From positions 1 to 36,156 of the forward strand of contig JAKPPB010000007.1 in the NCBI GenBank assembly GCA_029547605.1: DNA of 36,156 bases, in the 5' to 3' direction. Below the pieces are notes generated by a model. That model searched no databases and had not been told where the DNA came from. It saw only the letters and a program-made list of their open reading frames with translations. The DNA comes from Methanobacteriota archaeon (GTDB lineage: Archaea > Halobacteriota > Methanomicrobia > Methanomicrobiales > Methanospirillaceae). This document shows, one piece after another, positions 6,897-15,630 of this stretch (the stretch's first letter is position 1; each line of letters opens with the position of its first letter). Both the position numbers and the translations under genes were made by a program.

Positions 6897-7364
6897 TTAA
6901 AAATGGATAGTCTTGTATAATTCAGGTTTTAAATAAGTCCTGAACTTGGTCGACTCAACTGGTTTCTGGACTGACATCCCGCCGCTGATCAGCTCAAGAG
7001 AATAACGGGCCTCTTCGCCGGTTGTCGGCATCCAGGCCTGCTTGTAGATTCCCGATACTGTCTGCCTGCCGGTCCCTGTCACCAGGAACTTCCAGGTTCT
7101 TACTCCGGCCGCTCCAATAAGCCCGGTGCCCGAAGGGGTATAAGAATCCTGGAGGGTCTTTAATCCCCCGCTCGTTTCCATGATCCAGCGAAAACCGGTA
7201 CTCGGATTCTCTTTTAGCGAGAGAGTGAAAGTATCTCCTGGGTTGACATGGACGGTTTTCCCATTGTCTTCACTCGAAAAAGCGTAACTCGCGGCTATGA
7301 CCGGCGCCGAAGCGCAGGCGAGGAACGCAAGAACGACCAGGATAATCAATCGGTATCTCAGCAT
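6897..7364 (-). CDS. Secreted chagasin-like (I42) cysteine-protease inhibitor
   Basis: A protein of 155 residues. An N-terminal signal peptide (about residues 1-25: basic start, hydrophobic core IILVVLAFLA, then ASAPVIAA) directs export. The mature part has the three loops of the I42 family: NPSTGFRW at 53-60, a GAAG turn at 84-87, and KQAW at 108-111 in the place of the R-P-W loop. These loops insert into the active site of papain-like proteases in characterised chagasins. The start is fixed by AAGGAG upstream of ATG 7364 (complement of CTCCTT, 7374-7379). The membrane protein gene lies 106 bp upstream in the same direction. The target protease is unknown; bacterial and archaeal homologues may protect against their own or foreign proteases. 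Confidence 0.85.
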   Translation of the reverse strand: MLRYRLIILVVLAFLACASAPVIAASYAFSSEDNGKTVHVNPGDTFTLSLKENPSTGFRWIMETSGGLKTLQDSYTPSGTGLIGAAGVRTWKFLVTGTGRQTVSGIYKQAWMPTTGEEARYSLELISGGMSVQKPVESTKFRTYLKPELYKTIHF

Positions 7365-7470
7365 TAGTAAACGCTCCTTATCTCTTGAGGAGTACGTTTC
7401 CTTATCTCTTGTATAAAAAAGGCATGCCTCAAAATGATGCATAAGGACTGTGGGAGGCGGAAGTTCTCTC

Positions 7471-8166
7471 TTACTTCCAGCCCTGGAAGAGGGGGAGGAT
7501 GATCTCGAAGATGAGCGTGGCGATAATGTAAAAGACCGAGGCAATGCCCATCGCAAACATGAAAAAGATTATTGGCGTGAATATTTGGGAGATGCTGCGA
7601 ATATTGACTGCAAGCAGCCAGGCGAGGGTCACAAAGAACACAACCAAGGCATATGTCATGGTCGCGAGGACTATCCTCCGAATGCGGGTATTCCTGCTGA
7701 TCAGGACGAGAATTGACGAAAAGACGACCATCCCAAGGCAAAATGCGATGAGTGAGAAGATCACTGCCAGCACCTGCGTGTAGGTGATGTATATCCATGT
7801 AGTAAGGGTCAGCACCAGCACGACAAGGGGGATGACGAGGAGAAAGCGCTTGAATGCTTCTATCCCGATAAAATAATAAAAAATCGGCCTGTCCCTGGGT
7901 TCGGCGAATGCCGCCCAGAGCACTGCAAAAATGCCGAGGTACGTGATCAGGAGGCATGAGGCAATGCTGATCTCCTGAAGGTTAAAGGAAATACCGAGGA
8001 GTTCGAATACCGGTTCGCTGCTTCCGGTTGCCGGGAATATCCGGGTGAGAAATACAGTGAGTGCTGCAAACAGCGTTATGAACACGAACAAGAACCAGTA
8101 TGCGCGAAGAAACGAGCTCAGCTGGAATTCGTTCTCTCCCACCGTGATGACCGGGGCAGGTACCAT
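7471..8166 (-). CDS. Multi-pass membrane protein of unknown function
   Basis: A 231-residue protein with about six hydrophobic helices (roughly residues 22-42, 64-84, 105-130, 133-155, 163-185, 193-220). Charged residues are few and concentrated in the loop EPRDRPIFYYFIG and in RNTRIRRI. It ends FQGWK. I recognise no catalytic motif or transporter signature. A TATA-like GATATATGAG lies about 35 bp upstream of ATG 8166 on the coding strand. It may be co-transcribed with the downstream chagasin-like gene. Confidence 0.7.
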   Translation of the reverse strand: MVPAPVITVGENEFQLSSFLRAYWFLFVFITLFAALTVFLTRIFPATGSSEPVFELLGISFNLQEISIASCLLITYLGIFAVLWAAFAEPRDRPIFYYFIGIEAFKRFLLVIPLVVLVLTLTTWIYITYTQVLAVIFSLIAFCLGMVVFSSILVLISRNTRIRRIVLATMTYALVVFFVTLAWLLAVNIRSISQIFTPIIFFMFAMGIASVFYIIATLIFEIILPLFQGWK

Positions 8167-8262
8167 GAAATGGCAGAATGTCGGTGTAACAACTCATATA
8201 TCTTTCTTCATGCACATCTGACGGAATATTCGTCGTCACAGGGCATGGCCCTTTCCGCCTGA

Positions 8263-8270
8263 TTTAAATA
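8263..8270 (+). promoter_or_regulatory. TATA box for REC-PAS gene
   Basis: TTTAAATA lies about 60 bp upstream of ATG 8326; a start site near 8293 would leave a leader of about 33 bp carrying the GGGGG before the start codon. Confidence 0.5.
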
Positions 8271-8325
8271 GTTGTCCGGTCATCATCCTGCTGATGAACC
8301 ATTCGGCACTGGACGGGGGCATGGC

Positions 8326-9111
8326 ATGATATCGATTCTCCTTGTTGATGACGAAGTGCAGTTCCTTGAGGTGACTCGCATGTTCCTCGAGAAGGGAAGG
8401 GGCATCCGTGTGACGTGCGCCAATTCCGGTGAACAGGCCCTTGAGCTCCTCGGGAACCACAAGTTTGATGCAATCATCTCGGATTATGCGATGCCCGGCA
8501 TGAATGGTATTGAGTTCATGAAACAGGTAAAGGCAATGGGTGATGATACCCCCTTCATCATCTTCACCGGAAAGGGCAGGCAGGACGTGGTGATCGATGC
8601 GCTCAATTTCGGTGCAGATCTCTACCTTGAGAAGAGCCCTGATCCGCGGACACAGTTCTCGGAAATGATGCAGAAGGTCAAGAATATTGTTGCCATCCGC
8701 GCTGACATCCAGGTTGCCCGGGAGAAGATGAAGATATTCTCTTCAGTTATGGAAAGGTTTCCGGGCATGATCTTTCGCATACGGCTTACCGGGAAAGAGA
8801 CGGTCCTCTTTGCGAGCGCGGGGGCATATCTCCTTACGGGATACCCTGCGGATGACCTTGTCAGTGGAGACCCTCCATTCAGCCAACTCATCGTTCAGGA
8901 AGACCGCAACAGGGTCGATGAGGTGAGAAGGTCGGCTCTCCAATCAGGCGACACGTATCACGTGCAATACCGGCTGAACACCCGGTCCGGGGGCGAGAAG
9001 CGCGTCATGGAGGGGGGCATTGCGGTCCGGGAAAGTGGGGGTGAAGTCCTCGAGGGGTATATCCTGGATCTCGACTGTATCTGTCATGAGTCACCGGCCC
9101 CCGGTCTATAA
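8326..9111 (+). CDS. Response regulator with C-terminal PAS domain
   Basis: A protein of 261 residues. The REC domain (about 1-120) has LLVDDE, phospho-acceptor Asp53 in ISDYAMPGMNG, Thr81 in IIFTGKG and Lys103 in YLEKSPD. A short linker (VAREKMKIFSSVMERFPG) leads into one PAS fold (about 145-255) with LFASAGAYLLTGYPADDL. No kinase or DNA-binding output is present. Start ATG 8326 (MISILLVDDE) replaces an upstream TTG that would add a non-REC extension. Its stop overlaps the stop of the convergent histidine kinase by 28 bp. The REC sequence is very like that of the kinase (shared FTGKGR, ALN-GAD), so the two are paralogous modules and may belong to one pathway. Confidence 0.9.
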   Translation: MISILLVDDEVQFLEVTRMFLEKGRGIRVTCANSGEQALELLGNHKFDAIISDYAMPGMNGIEFMKQVKAMGDDTPFIIFTGKGRQDVVIDALNFGADLYLEKSPDPRTQFSEMMQKVKNIVAIRADIQVAREKMKIFSSVMERFPGMIFRIRLTGKETVLFASAGAYLLTGYPADDLVSGDPPFSQLIVQEDRNRVDEVRRSALQSGDTYHVQYRLNTRSGGEKRVMEGGIAVRESGGEVLEGYILDLDCICHESPAPGL

Positions 9112-10943
9112 GATCCATCCTCTCTTCCCGTATCTGCATCAGCTCTCTCGACCAGGCGGAAGCACTCCCTTGGAACCCGGATCTCGAACCTTGCACCCTT
9201 CCCAAATGTCCCGGTCTCCTTGATCGCAAGTCCTGTGATTGAAAGGATCTCCCGTGAGAGAAAGAGTCCAAAACCGGTATTTTTCCCGTATCCCCGCTTG
9301 AAGATCTGTTCTTTTTCGCGAGGAGGGATTCCCTGACCGTTATCCTCGTACACGATCTTCATACCGGACTCATCCAGCAGTGATGTTATCCAGATTGAAT
9401 CGACGCTTCCTCCATGCCGAAGAGAGTTATCAATGAGGTTTTGCACCACGTTCTCGAGAAGGGGATCAGCATAGATCTCGACGCCTTTGATATCGCTTCT
9501 CACTGTTGCGCCATGGAGGCTTGCAGTGGCTGATGCCCGTGCGATGATCTCCTCAAGGGACTGCCACTGCGGGAGTTCAATCCCAATGTCCTGGTACACC
9601 TTTGTGAATTCGATCTGCCTCCGTATGGTCTGGGCAAGGTGTTCCACCTTCACAAACGTCTCTTTCTGGGCATCGTCTTTTGGGTCTTCCTTGAGCAGAT
9701 CGATGTAGAGGAGGAGGGCAGTGACTGTGTTGAGGATGTCATGCCTGGTGATGATATTCAGGAGGGTGAGCTTTGCATTCATCCTGCGAAGTGATTCCTC
9801 GGCAATATGCCTGCTGGTCACATCGTGCGCCGATCCAAGGACGATGGTCTTTCCCCCGATTTTTACTGGATGATTCCTGATCTCAACGATCACGCGGCTT
9901 TTATCTTTCCTGTTGATCACGAACTCTTCAGGGCCCGTTGGCTCACCTTCAACGTGCCGTGCGAGGAGAGAGATGGCTTTAGGGACCTCTTCTGGTGAGA
10001 GGATGCCGGTTTCAAGAAAATTCTTCCCGATGAGGGAGTTCCTGGGATACCCTATCAGGTGCTCTGCTGCTGCATTTCCGTCGATGAATGTCCCACGGAT
10101 GTCGGTGAGGAAATATGCATAGGGGGCATTTTCAAAGAGTACTTTCAACCGTTCCTCGGACGCTTCTTTCTGTTCAGCGATCTTCGTCTTGTCGGTGATA
10201 TCCTGCCCGATGCAGGATATTCCAGTCACGTTCCCTTCCGCGTCGCGAAGCAGAGTATTGTTGAGGTCGATCCTGCGGATAGTTCCTTCCCTTGTCCTTA
10301 TACTGCAGGTAAAGTAGAGCGCGTTCAGGTCGCCGTCCATCGCGGAAGTGAAGAACTGCTCGACCCTGTGCCGTTCATGGTCAGCAATGAAGATGTCAGA
10401 CCAGTGCTGCCCCATGACTTCATCCCTTTCATACCCCGCAAGGGTCAGGAGAAAGTCATTGCAGAACGTGACTTTTAAGTCCCTGTCGAGCTGAAACGCG
10501 ATGAGCCGGGCATTCTCGAGGGATTCCCGAAATCTCCTTTCGCTCTCGCGGAGTTCCTTCCTGGATTCATGCCTCCGGACGGCCTCCCGGATCATGTACA
10601 GGAGTTCGAGGAAGTTCAGCCGGGGATCACCTCTCTTTTGGAGATAATAATCGGCTCCATAGTTGAGGGCTTTTATTACTATCTCCTCCCGGCCCTTTCC
10701 TGTGAAGATAATGATCGGAGTCTCATCCCCCTGGCCCTTGACCATCTTGAGAAAATCTATGCCATTCATCCCGGGAAGCTCGTAGTCGAGGACAATCGCA
10801 TCGTAATGGGTGTTCTTGAGGGCCTCGATGGCGTCGGGTCCGGACATGCAGGTATCTATCTGCATCTCTTCTTCCCGCTCCAGGAAACGGCAGATGAGTT
10901 CAAGCAGATCGGGGTCGTCATCGACCAGCAGGATTTTCATCAT
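9084..10943 (-). CDS. Hybrid REC-PAS-PAS histidine kinase
   Basis: A cytoplasmic signalling protein of 619 residues with no transmembrane segment. Order: REC (1-125; Asp53 in VLDYELPGMNG), PAS (about 145-260), PAS (about 272-390; FENAPYAYFLTD, IDGNAAAEHLIGY), a dimerisation helix with the H-box NIITRHDILN, then HATPase with N-box NLIDNSLRHGG, G1 EDNGQGIP and G2 GFGLFLS. The RHDILN H-box type is common in methanogen soluble kinases. An N-terminal REC on a kinase suggests it receives a phosphoryl group or a protein input from another kinase. Tandem ATGs at 10943 and 10940 follow GGAGG (complement, 10951-10956); I chose the first. It lies tail to tail with the REC-PAS gene. Confidence 0.93.
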   Translation of the reverse strand: MMKILLVDDDPDLLELICRFLEREEEMQIDTCMSGPDAIEALKNTHYDAIVLDYELPGMNGIDFLKMVKGQGDETPIIIFTGKGREEIVIKALNYGADYYLQKRGDPRLNFLELLYMIREAVRRHESRKELRESERRFRESLENARLIAFQLDRDLKVTFCNDFLLTLAGYERDEVMGQHWSDIFIADHERHRVEQFFTSAMDGDLNALYFTCSIRTREGTIRRIDLNNTLLRDAEGNVTGISCIGQDITDKTKIAEQKEASEERLKVLFENAPYAYFLTDIRGTFIDGNAAAEHLIGYPRNSLIGKNFLETGILSPEEVPKAISLLARHVEGEPTGPEEFVINRKDKSRVIVEIRNHPVKIGGKTIVLGSAHDVTSRHIAEESLRRMNAKLTLLNIITRHDILNTVTALLLYIDLLKEDPKDDAQKETFVKVEHLAQTIRRQIEFTKVYQDIGIELPQWQSLEEIIARASATASLHGATVRSDIKGVEIYADPLLENVVQNLIDNSLRHGGSVDSIWITSLLDESGMKIVYEDNGQGIPPREKEQIFKRGYGKNTGFGLFLSREILSITGLAIKETGTFGKGARFEIRVPRECFRLVERADADTGREDGSYRPGAGDS

Positions 10944-10977
10944 AGATACCGCCTCCGACAAGGAACGTCTCAATATT

Positions 10978-10992
10978 ACAAAGGTCCTTTGT
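10978..10992. promoter_or_regulatory. 15-bp palindrome beside histidine-kinase promoter
   Basis: ACAAAGGTCCTTTGT (7-bp perfect arms around one base) lies directly upstream of a TAATATTG box on the minus strand, about 35 bp before the kinase start. The position suits a transcription-factor operator; the factor is unknown. Confidence 0.4.
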
Positions 10993-11230
10993 GGGGATGA
11001 TAGTCATGGCACCTGGAGTCTTTTTATCCTTCCGCTCTGTCCTGTCGCTATCCTGGGGTTTTTTCACCACGGCAAGCTGATCACCCTTCTGAGAATGGAA
11101 AATCGAGGAATGCGGGCAGGAAAATGGTGATGCCATGGTGCGAGTGCCAGAAAACGATCAACTGGGCTCTCCATTCTTGAGGGGCCCTTGTGGGAACCTT
11201 GGATTGAGAAAAGATTAATTCTGGAGGGTG

Positions 11231-11566
11231 TCATCCTGCCCGGTCGGCATGGTATTCCCTTACCCTGATACCCGCCCTTTCACCAGAGAGCAGTGCATGC
11301 AGGTCCCTGTATGAGACCAGAAAGAGCCTGTCCTGTATGAGGGCAGTCAGATCCTGCTTCTTTTTTGCCATAACCGGAGAGAGCCAGGCCATCCCTTCCT
11401 GTTCCCCTTCGTCGTTGAGTATCATGGCGTTCCGGTCAGAGAAAAGCCCGCCCACTTCATCGGGGGGTACATAGAACGTGCGGTTCCCCAGGGAGATTGA
11501 GATCCCTTTCCCTGAACGCCGGGCGATGCCAGCCCGGGTAAAGACGGATACCGGTGCCTGCCTCAT
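11231..11566 (-). CDS. Conserved-looking hypothetical protein (111 aa)
   Basis: A basic soluble protein of 111 residues with no signal peptide. The sequence shows an N-terminal strand-rich part (VSVFTRAGIARR, ISISLGNRTFYVPPDEVGGLFSDRNAMIL) and a helical C-terminal part (KKKQDLTALIQDRLFLVSYRDLHALLSGERAG). ATG 11566 is preceded by GGTGA with 5-bp spacing, and base use is like that of its neighbours, so I take it as real. No family is recognised. It stands alone. Confidence 0.6.
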   Translation of the reverse strand: MRQAPVSVFTRAGIARRSGKGISISLGNRTFYVPPDEVGGLFSDRNAMILNDEGEQEGMAWLSPVMAKKKQDLTALIQDRLFLVSYRDLHALLSGERAGIRVREYHADRAG

Positions 11567-12089
11567 GATGTCACCACATACCTAATTGATCCTCACTGCA
11601 TGTAAACATGGCGTCAGACACTGAATTGGAGTCGGATCAGTCAGATAACGCCATATTGGGGGTTTTAGAATTCAAGAAAAATGGCTTGATTTGCAGTTCT
11701 GCCAATCTTGTGGAGCCATAACGGGAATCAGGCGATGCGGCGGATGAACCATGCATTGGCAGCGAGATGCCTGACCGGTTATGCGCTCCGAATAATAAGA
11801 CCCGGATTTCTTGCCTAAAGTAGAATATTATTGATGATTTGCGGCGTTTTTCCAAAATATTTATATATAGGACAATACAACAAAAAATGTGAAACCAACA
11901 TGGTTCAGTGTCAGATAATGCTGATACTCCAATTGATCGTTGCCTGATACTCTCACGCATCAATGGTATATCGCTGCCTGGACCATGGTGGTCATTCCTT
12001 TACAGTTCTCTCCGGAATACTTCCATGTATCATCTTGCATAATCGGTTCCAGTTCTGTCTCCTTTCCTGGTCGTCCGGAGGCTTTAAGA
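11567..12089. other. 523-bp region without a convincing protein gene
   Basis: This region has lower G+C than its surroundings. It contains a strong TATA box (11857-11870) with no good coding frame on either side and short related strings (GTCAGATAA at 11640 and 11910; AATTGGAGT at 11624-11632 with its complement at 11926-11934). A 36-codon frame at 11608-11718 begins MASDTELESD but has no supporting signal. Confidence 0.5.
11857..11870. promoter_or_regulatory. Strong orphan TATA box
   Basis: ATATTTATATATAG is the most TATA-like string in the window and is nearly symmetric, so it could drive either strand. Downstream on plus, the first frames end after a few codons, and the next gene (DUF2070) is convergent; downstream on minus there is no credible frame. 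A non-coding transcript is possible. Confidence 0.4.
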
Positions 12090-13826
12090 TCAACCGATCA
12101 TGAAATAGACGAGAATAGAGAGGAGAAAGACCAGAAAGAGCATTCCGGCGCTGAGGACAGGGATGAAGAGGAGTATCGTATTGACGGTGCTTGCCATCTG
12201 GGTGATACGGTGGGATCCGAATACGACGACACCCTCACACCAGGCAGTGCTCCCCGCTGCCTCGGCCGGCGACATGTCGGCCATTGCCTGGCAGAGGGCG
12301 TCGTTTACACAGGGGATGATTTCTGAAACAGGTACATGAAGCCCGACCGGGTTTTTTCCGCTGATAGTATTAACCACGTGTGAGTCGGTCGTCATCACTT
12401 CGGCATCGTCAACTGATTGGAGTAAAAAATCCCTGAGGGCATCACGGACTCCACCCTCCATGTTGTTGCCATCAACGAGGAGATAGGCAGTAGTCTGGCC
12501 TCCTGCCTTCACGACTGCCATCTGGATGCCCTGATCACCAAACCCCTGTTCACGAGAGAAGGGGACCTGTACATGCGAGATCCCGAGTTCGAAAGGAAAC
12601 CTCTCCATCAGGGGTGTCTCGTCTATTGCCCTTGCCCCCGCATGGTAGTACTCCATGGCAAGCCTTGTCGCCGGGAGCACATAGGTCATGTCCCCTGCAT
12701 AACAGTTATGGGCATCGATAAAGGCGACATGGGGGAACGACCGATGGCCCTCGGACATGATGGTCATGCCGATATTGAAGTCAAGGTCCTCGGTACGTTC
12801 GGGGCACCTGGTCCCCACCATCACAAGCGTTTCATCGAAGACCTGGCAGAGGATGGAGACAGAGCCCTGCTGGTACCTGACTGACCGGGTCGCGTTCCCA
12901 GAGAACTTCAGATCTTTCCGGGAGCTGGCAACTGCCTGCACGAGCTTGTCAATCTCCTTCTCGGATACCAGGTTGAAGTCATGGGTGGCAGCTCCGTGTG
13001 GCACCATCACCATCTCCTGAAACCCTGCCTGCATCCCCCGTGGAAGGTTTCCCCCTCCAATCTCGCCCATGGGTCCTGGGTGAACGTTTGGGACCGTAAG
13101 GATGAGCCCTTTCCTCCCGGCTCTTCGAAAGAATATCGTGACCTGCGGCACGGTGACCTCCTCTCCAATCTTGCGGAAGAAATCCTCAAGTGCCCTTGAA
13201 CCATCGGTAAGGTGTGCAAGAAACGAGTTCAGGAAGTCGAGTCCCCTGATCTGGAATGTCCGGTAGAGTGGCCTGTCGATTGCCCAGATGAGGAGGATGA
13301 AACCAAGAGCGAAGAATACCTGGAGGACAAGCGCCAGGAGAAGAAAATTTTTCGTAAAGAGGAACACTCCCATCACAACCCCGGTCAGGCTCTGGCTTGC
13401 AGCAGGCAGGATCATGCGGGGTATCCGGTAATCGGCGATTGCAACAAGGACGAGGAGCCTCAGTCCAAGGATGATCCCGAGGGATATCGCGTAAAAGAGC
13501 GGAAGCATCGTGATGGAGATCGTAAGTGCCGACAGCGTGATGATGACTCCAAAAAGCGTGCAGGAGAGGGCCAGGAGCGCAGACCTGTTCCATGTCATGG
13601 GCCGCCCGGTCAGCTCGACTGCAGGCTTTGTTGCAAGGAATGCAAAGAGTGCGGGGATGGTGAATGCCAGGGTCCCGAGCCATAGGGGGGAGCCGAGTTT
13701 CAGGCTGACGCCGTCAAGAATGAAGCCCAGGAGGAGGAGAAGTGCAAGTGAGATTGGCCATGACGGAGCATTGAAGAGAAAGCGCCCGAGCCGCTCGATC
13801 CTCATTTCTCCCCCCATCACAGACAT
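12090..13826 (-). CDS. DUF2070 family membrane protein with large His/Asp-motif domain
   Basis: A 578-residue protein of the archaeal DUF2070 family. Residues about 20-185 form six to seven hydrophobic helices; about 190-530 is a soluble domain; a final helix is at about 545-575. The soluble domain carries motifs that look catalytic or metal-binding: HPGP (249-252) in PNVHPGPMGEIGGGNLP, HGAATHD (277-283), DAHNC (371-375) and TDSH (480-483). The family has no known function; hydrolase activity is my inference. It is the last gene of a five-gene minus-strand run. Start candidates are 13826, 13817 and 13805; the third (MRIERLGRF) has a GGGGGAG just in front, so the true protein may be seven residues shorter. 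Confidence 0.85.
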   Translation of the reverse strand: MSVMGGEMRIERLGRFLFNAPSWPISLALLLLLGFILDGVSLKLGSPLWLGTLAFTIPALFAFLATKPAVELTGRPMTWNRSALLALSCTLFGVIITLSALTISITMLPLFYAISLGIILGLRLLVLVAIADYRIPRMILPAASQSLTGVVMGVFLFTKNFLLLALVLQVFFALGFILLIWAIDRPLYRTFQIRGLDFLNSFLAHLTDGSRALEDFFRKIGEEVTVPQVTIFFRRAGRKGLILTVPNVHPGPMGEIGGGNLPRGMQAGFQEMVMVPHGAATHDFNLVSEKEIDKLVQAVASSRKDLKFSGNATRSVRYQQGSVSILCQVFDETLVMVGTRCPERTEDLDFNIGMTIMSEGHRSFPHVAFIDAHNCYAGDMTYVLPATRLAMEYYHAGARAIDETPLMERFPFELGISHVQVPFSREQGFGDQGIQMAVVKAGGQTTAYLLVDGNNMEGGVRDALRDFLLQSVDDAEVMTTDSHVVNTISGKNPVGLHVPVSEIIPCVNDALCQAMADMSPAEAAGSTAWCEGVVVFGSHRITQMASTVNTILLFIPVLSAGMLFLVFLLSILVYFMIG

Positions 13827-13835
13827 GGTTCTGTG

Positions 13836-14756
13836 TCACTTCCAAACCGGCTGAGTGTCTCCTGCCCCGGCCATTTTGCCTGGAAAACTCCCGAATTCGC
13901 GCTGATACCGGGCCACCATCTCATCCCACGAGGGGAGATTGTTCTGGCAGCCGACTACCTCGACGGCAAACGAGGCGGTCACCGTCCCGATCCGGCAGCA
14001 CTCAAGCAGAGGGTATCCCCGTTTGAATGCCACGAGGAATCCTGCGCGATAGGCATCCCCGGCCCCGGTTGGATCGGCCATTTGGACCTTCAATGCGGGG
14101 ATATGGAGATGTTCACGGCCTTTTATGCACTCGCTTCCTCCGGCACCCATCGTGAACACTGCAAGGGGGACACGGGCAGCAAGCGCTTCTCGCGAAAGAC
14201 CGAGGGTCCGACACATGCTCTCTACTTCGTGCTGGTTCGCAAAGAGAATATTGATGTGGGAAAGGATCGACTCGAGCTGTTCCCTGCTGTACCGGTGCAG
14301 GTCCTGTCCCGGGTCAAACGTAGAGAAAGCAGCCCGCTCTGCGATGCGGGTATTGAATCCGGGGTCCGCCGTTGCCATGTGTACGAAGGGCAAGGCAGGT
14401 GCCTCGGAGTGAGACAGGATGCCTGAGGCGCCCCATTCAAAGAAGGTGATCTGGTCTCCCTCATCGTCTGTGAACATGAATGCGGTTGCGGTATGGGCAT
14501 CAGGCACTGTGAAAAACTGCTGGTGAAGGCCAAGCGACTTCTGCCAGTGGTCGTAATCGCTGCCGGGAAAATCCCCTCCCACTGCGCTCACGAGTGTACA
14601 GGGCTCACCGAGCCTGGCGATGCCTGCGGCGATATTCGCCGCCCCCCCGCCGAAATAGGTCTTCCTGTCGGTGATCGTGGCTGACCCGTTCCTGGGCGGG
14701 AACCGGGGTACCCTGCAGATATGATCGACGGCCGTATGCCCCACGACGTATATCAC
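13836..14756 (-). CDS. PfkB-family carbohydrate/nucleoside kinase
   Basis: A 306-residue ribokinase-fold kinase. The N-terminal signature around [17 protein letters not shown] binds the sugar or nucleoside. The C-terminal signature [17 protein letters not shown] carries the anion hole and the catalytic Asp of GAGD. The substrate cannot be told from sequence; archaeal relatives include nucleoside kinases and sugar kinases. It starts with GTG at 14756, overlapping the stop of the DUF555 gene by 4 bp (GTGA), so translation is probably coupled. It follows DUF555 and precedes DUF2070 by 9-30 bp in the same operon. Confidence 0.9.
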   Translation of the reverse strand: MIYVVGHTAVDHICRVPRFPPRNGSATITDRKTYFGGGAANIAAGIARLGEPCTLVSAVGGDFPGSDYDHWQKSLGLHQQFFTVPDAHTATAFMFTDDEGDQITFFEWGASGILSHSEAPALPFVHMATADPGFNTRIAERAAFSTFDPGQDLHRYSREQLESILSHINILFANQHEVESMCRTLGLSREALAARVPLAVFTMGAGGSECIKGREHLHIPALKVQMADPTGAGDAYRAGFLVAFKRGYPLLECCRIGTVTASFAVEVVGCQNNLPSWDEMVARYQREFGSFPGKMAGAGDTQPVWK

Positions 14757-15091
14757 AGCGTGCAGACCTCCTTGACTTCCAGGGGGACGTCGCGGAGGGC
14801 CTTTCCGATTACTGATCTTGCGATACGGGTGGCGTGTTCGGGGGACTCGGCCCTGAAGACTTTCATCTCCAGGAGGAGCCCCACGAGGGCAGTGTGAGCC
14901 ACCACCAGGGCACTGTTCAGTTCACCCTCGCAGAAGGGGCAGGCAAGCATTCCCACCTCCACGTCAACATAGGCTGCAACCGGGTTCAGCCTCTTGCCAG
15001 CCTCGCTTATGGCAATGCTCACTGCATCGTCGAGCGAGCTGACATCTTTTACCACCCATGCTCCTTCAAGAATTACACGATAATCAGGCAT
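14753..15091 (-). CDS. DUF555 (UPF0212) family protein
   Basis: A 112-residue soluble archaeal protein with the pattern [29 protein letters not shown], a CPFC knuckle in [18 protein letters not shown], and an alpha-helical C-terminus. The single CxxC could bind a metal in a dimer. I place the start at ATG 15091 because GGTGAGGG lies about 10 bp upstream; an in-frame GTG at 15106 overlapping the nitroreductase stop would add five residues. The function of the family is unknown. Its position between a nitroreductase and a PfkB kinase suggests a shared pathway. Confidence 0.85.
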   Translation of the reverse strand: MPDYRVILEGAWVVKDVSSLDDAVSIAISEAGKRLNPVAAYVDVEVGMLACPFCEGELNSALVVAHTALVGLLLEMKVFRAESPEHATRIARSVIGKALRDVPLEVKEVCTL

Positions 15092-15102
15092 TGATACATC
15101 CC

Positions 15103-15630
15103 TCACCAGGACTGGTAGTGCATGTGCTCCACCACCGGCATTCGTTCTGTATAACTCCCTGGCGAAGCGCCGACTCCTATACAGAGGATTGCTACGGGCC
15201 TTGCGTGGGACGGGAGTTCAAGCAGTTGACGTACCTCCTCGTCCTGGAATGACCCAACCCAGCAGGTATGCAGACGCCTTGCATGGGCCGCAAGCATCAT
15301 GTACGTGCAGGCGATGGTCGCATCCTCTATCGCGAACAGGACGCCGCGATCACCATACCTGGACATGGATCGCACGTAATTTGCGCATACGACGAGGAGC
15401 AGCGAGGCCTTCGCGACGTGCTCCTGTCCGTATGCCGCCTCTGCCATCCTCTCCTGTGCCTCTTCTCCCTCGACCACTACTACGTCCCAGGCCTCAAGGT
15501 TTCCAGCACTTGGTGCAGTGCTTGCGCAGTCCAGTATGAAGGTGAGATCTGCGCCAGGGATCTTTCTCGCGTCATACTCCCGCACCGAGCAACGCGATAC
15601 CAGGAATTCCAGGAATTCAGATGAGTCCAT
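15103..15630 (-). CDS. Nitroreductase-family flavoprotein
   Basis: A 175-residue FMN-dependent oxidoreductase of the nitroreductase superfamily. It shows the start [14 protein letters not shown] (FMN-phosphate binding Arg residues), [15 protein letters not shown] (Ser/Asn flavin contacts), and the helical dimer region [28 protein letters not shown]. Members reduce nitro groups, quinones or flavins, or cut flavins (BluB-like), so the natural substrate is open. The ATG at 15630 overlaps the upstream helical-protein gene by 14 bp, showing operon organisation. Confidence 0.9.
   Translation of the reverse strand: MDSSEFLEFLVSRCSVREYDARKIPGADLTFILDCASTAPSAGNLEAWDVVVVEGEEAQERMAEAAYGQEHVAKASLLLVVCANYVRSMSRYGDRGVLFAIEDATIACTYMMLAAHARRLHTCWVGSFQDEEVRQLLELPSHARPVAILCIGVGASPGSYTERMPVVEHMHYQSW

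Noticed and set aside
11064-11234. 56-codon minus-strand frame whose ATG overlaps the stop of the 11231-11566 gene
   Set aside because: The ATGA overlap is suggestive, but the peptide has no domain-like pattern and is rich in His/Pro/Arg as expected of non-coding sequence.
11608-11718. 36-codon frame starting MASDTELESD
   Set aside because: Acidic start looks protein-like, but there is no ribosome-binding site and no way to test homology here.
11624-11934. AATTGGAGT / ACTCCAATT as terminal inverted repeats of a small mobile element
   Set aside because: Only 9 bp match, no target-site duplication is visible, and the flanks do not pair further.
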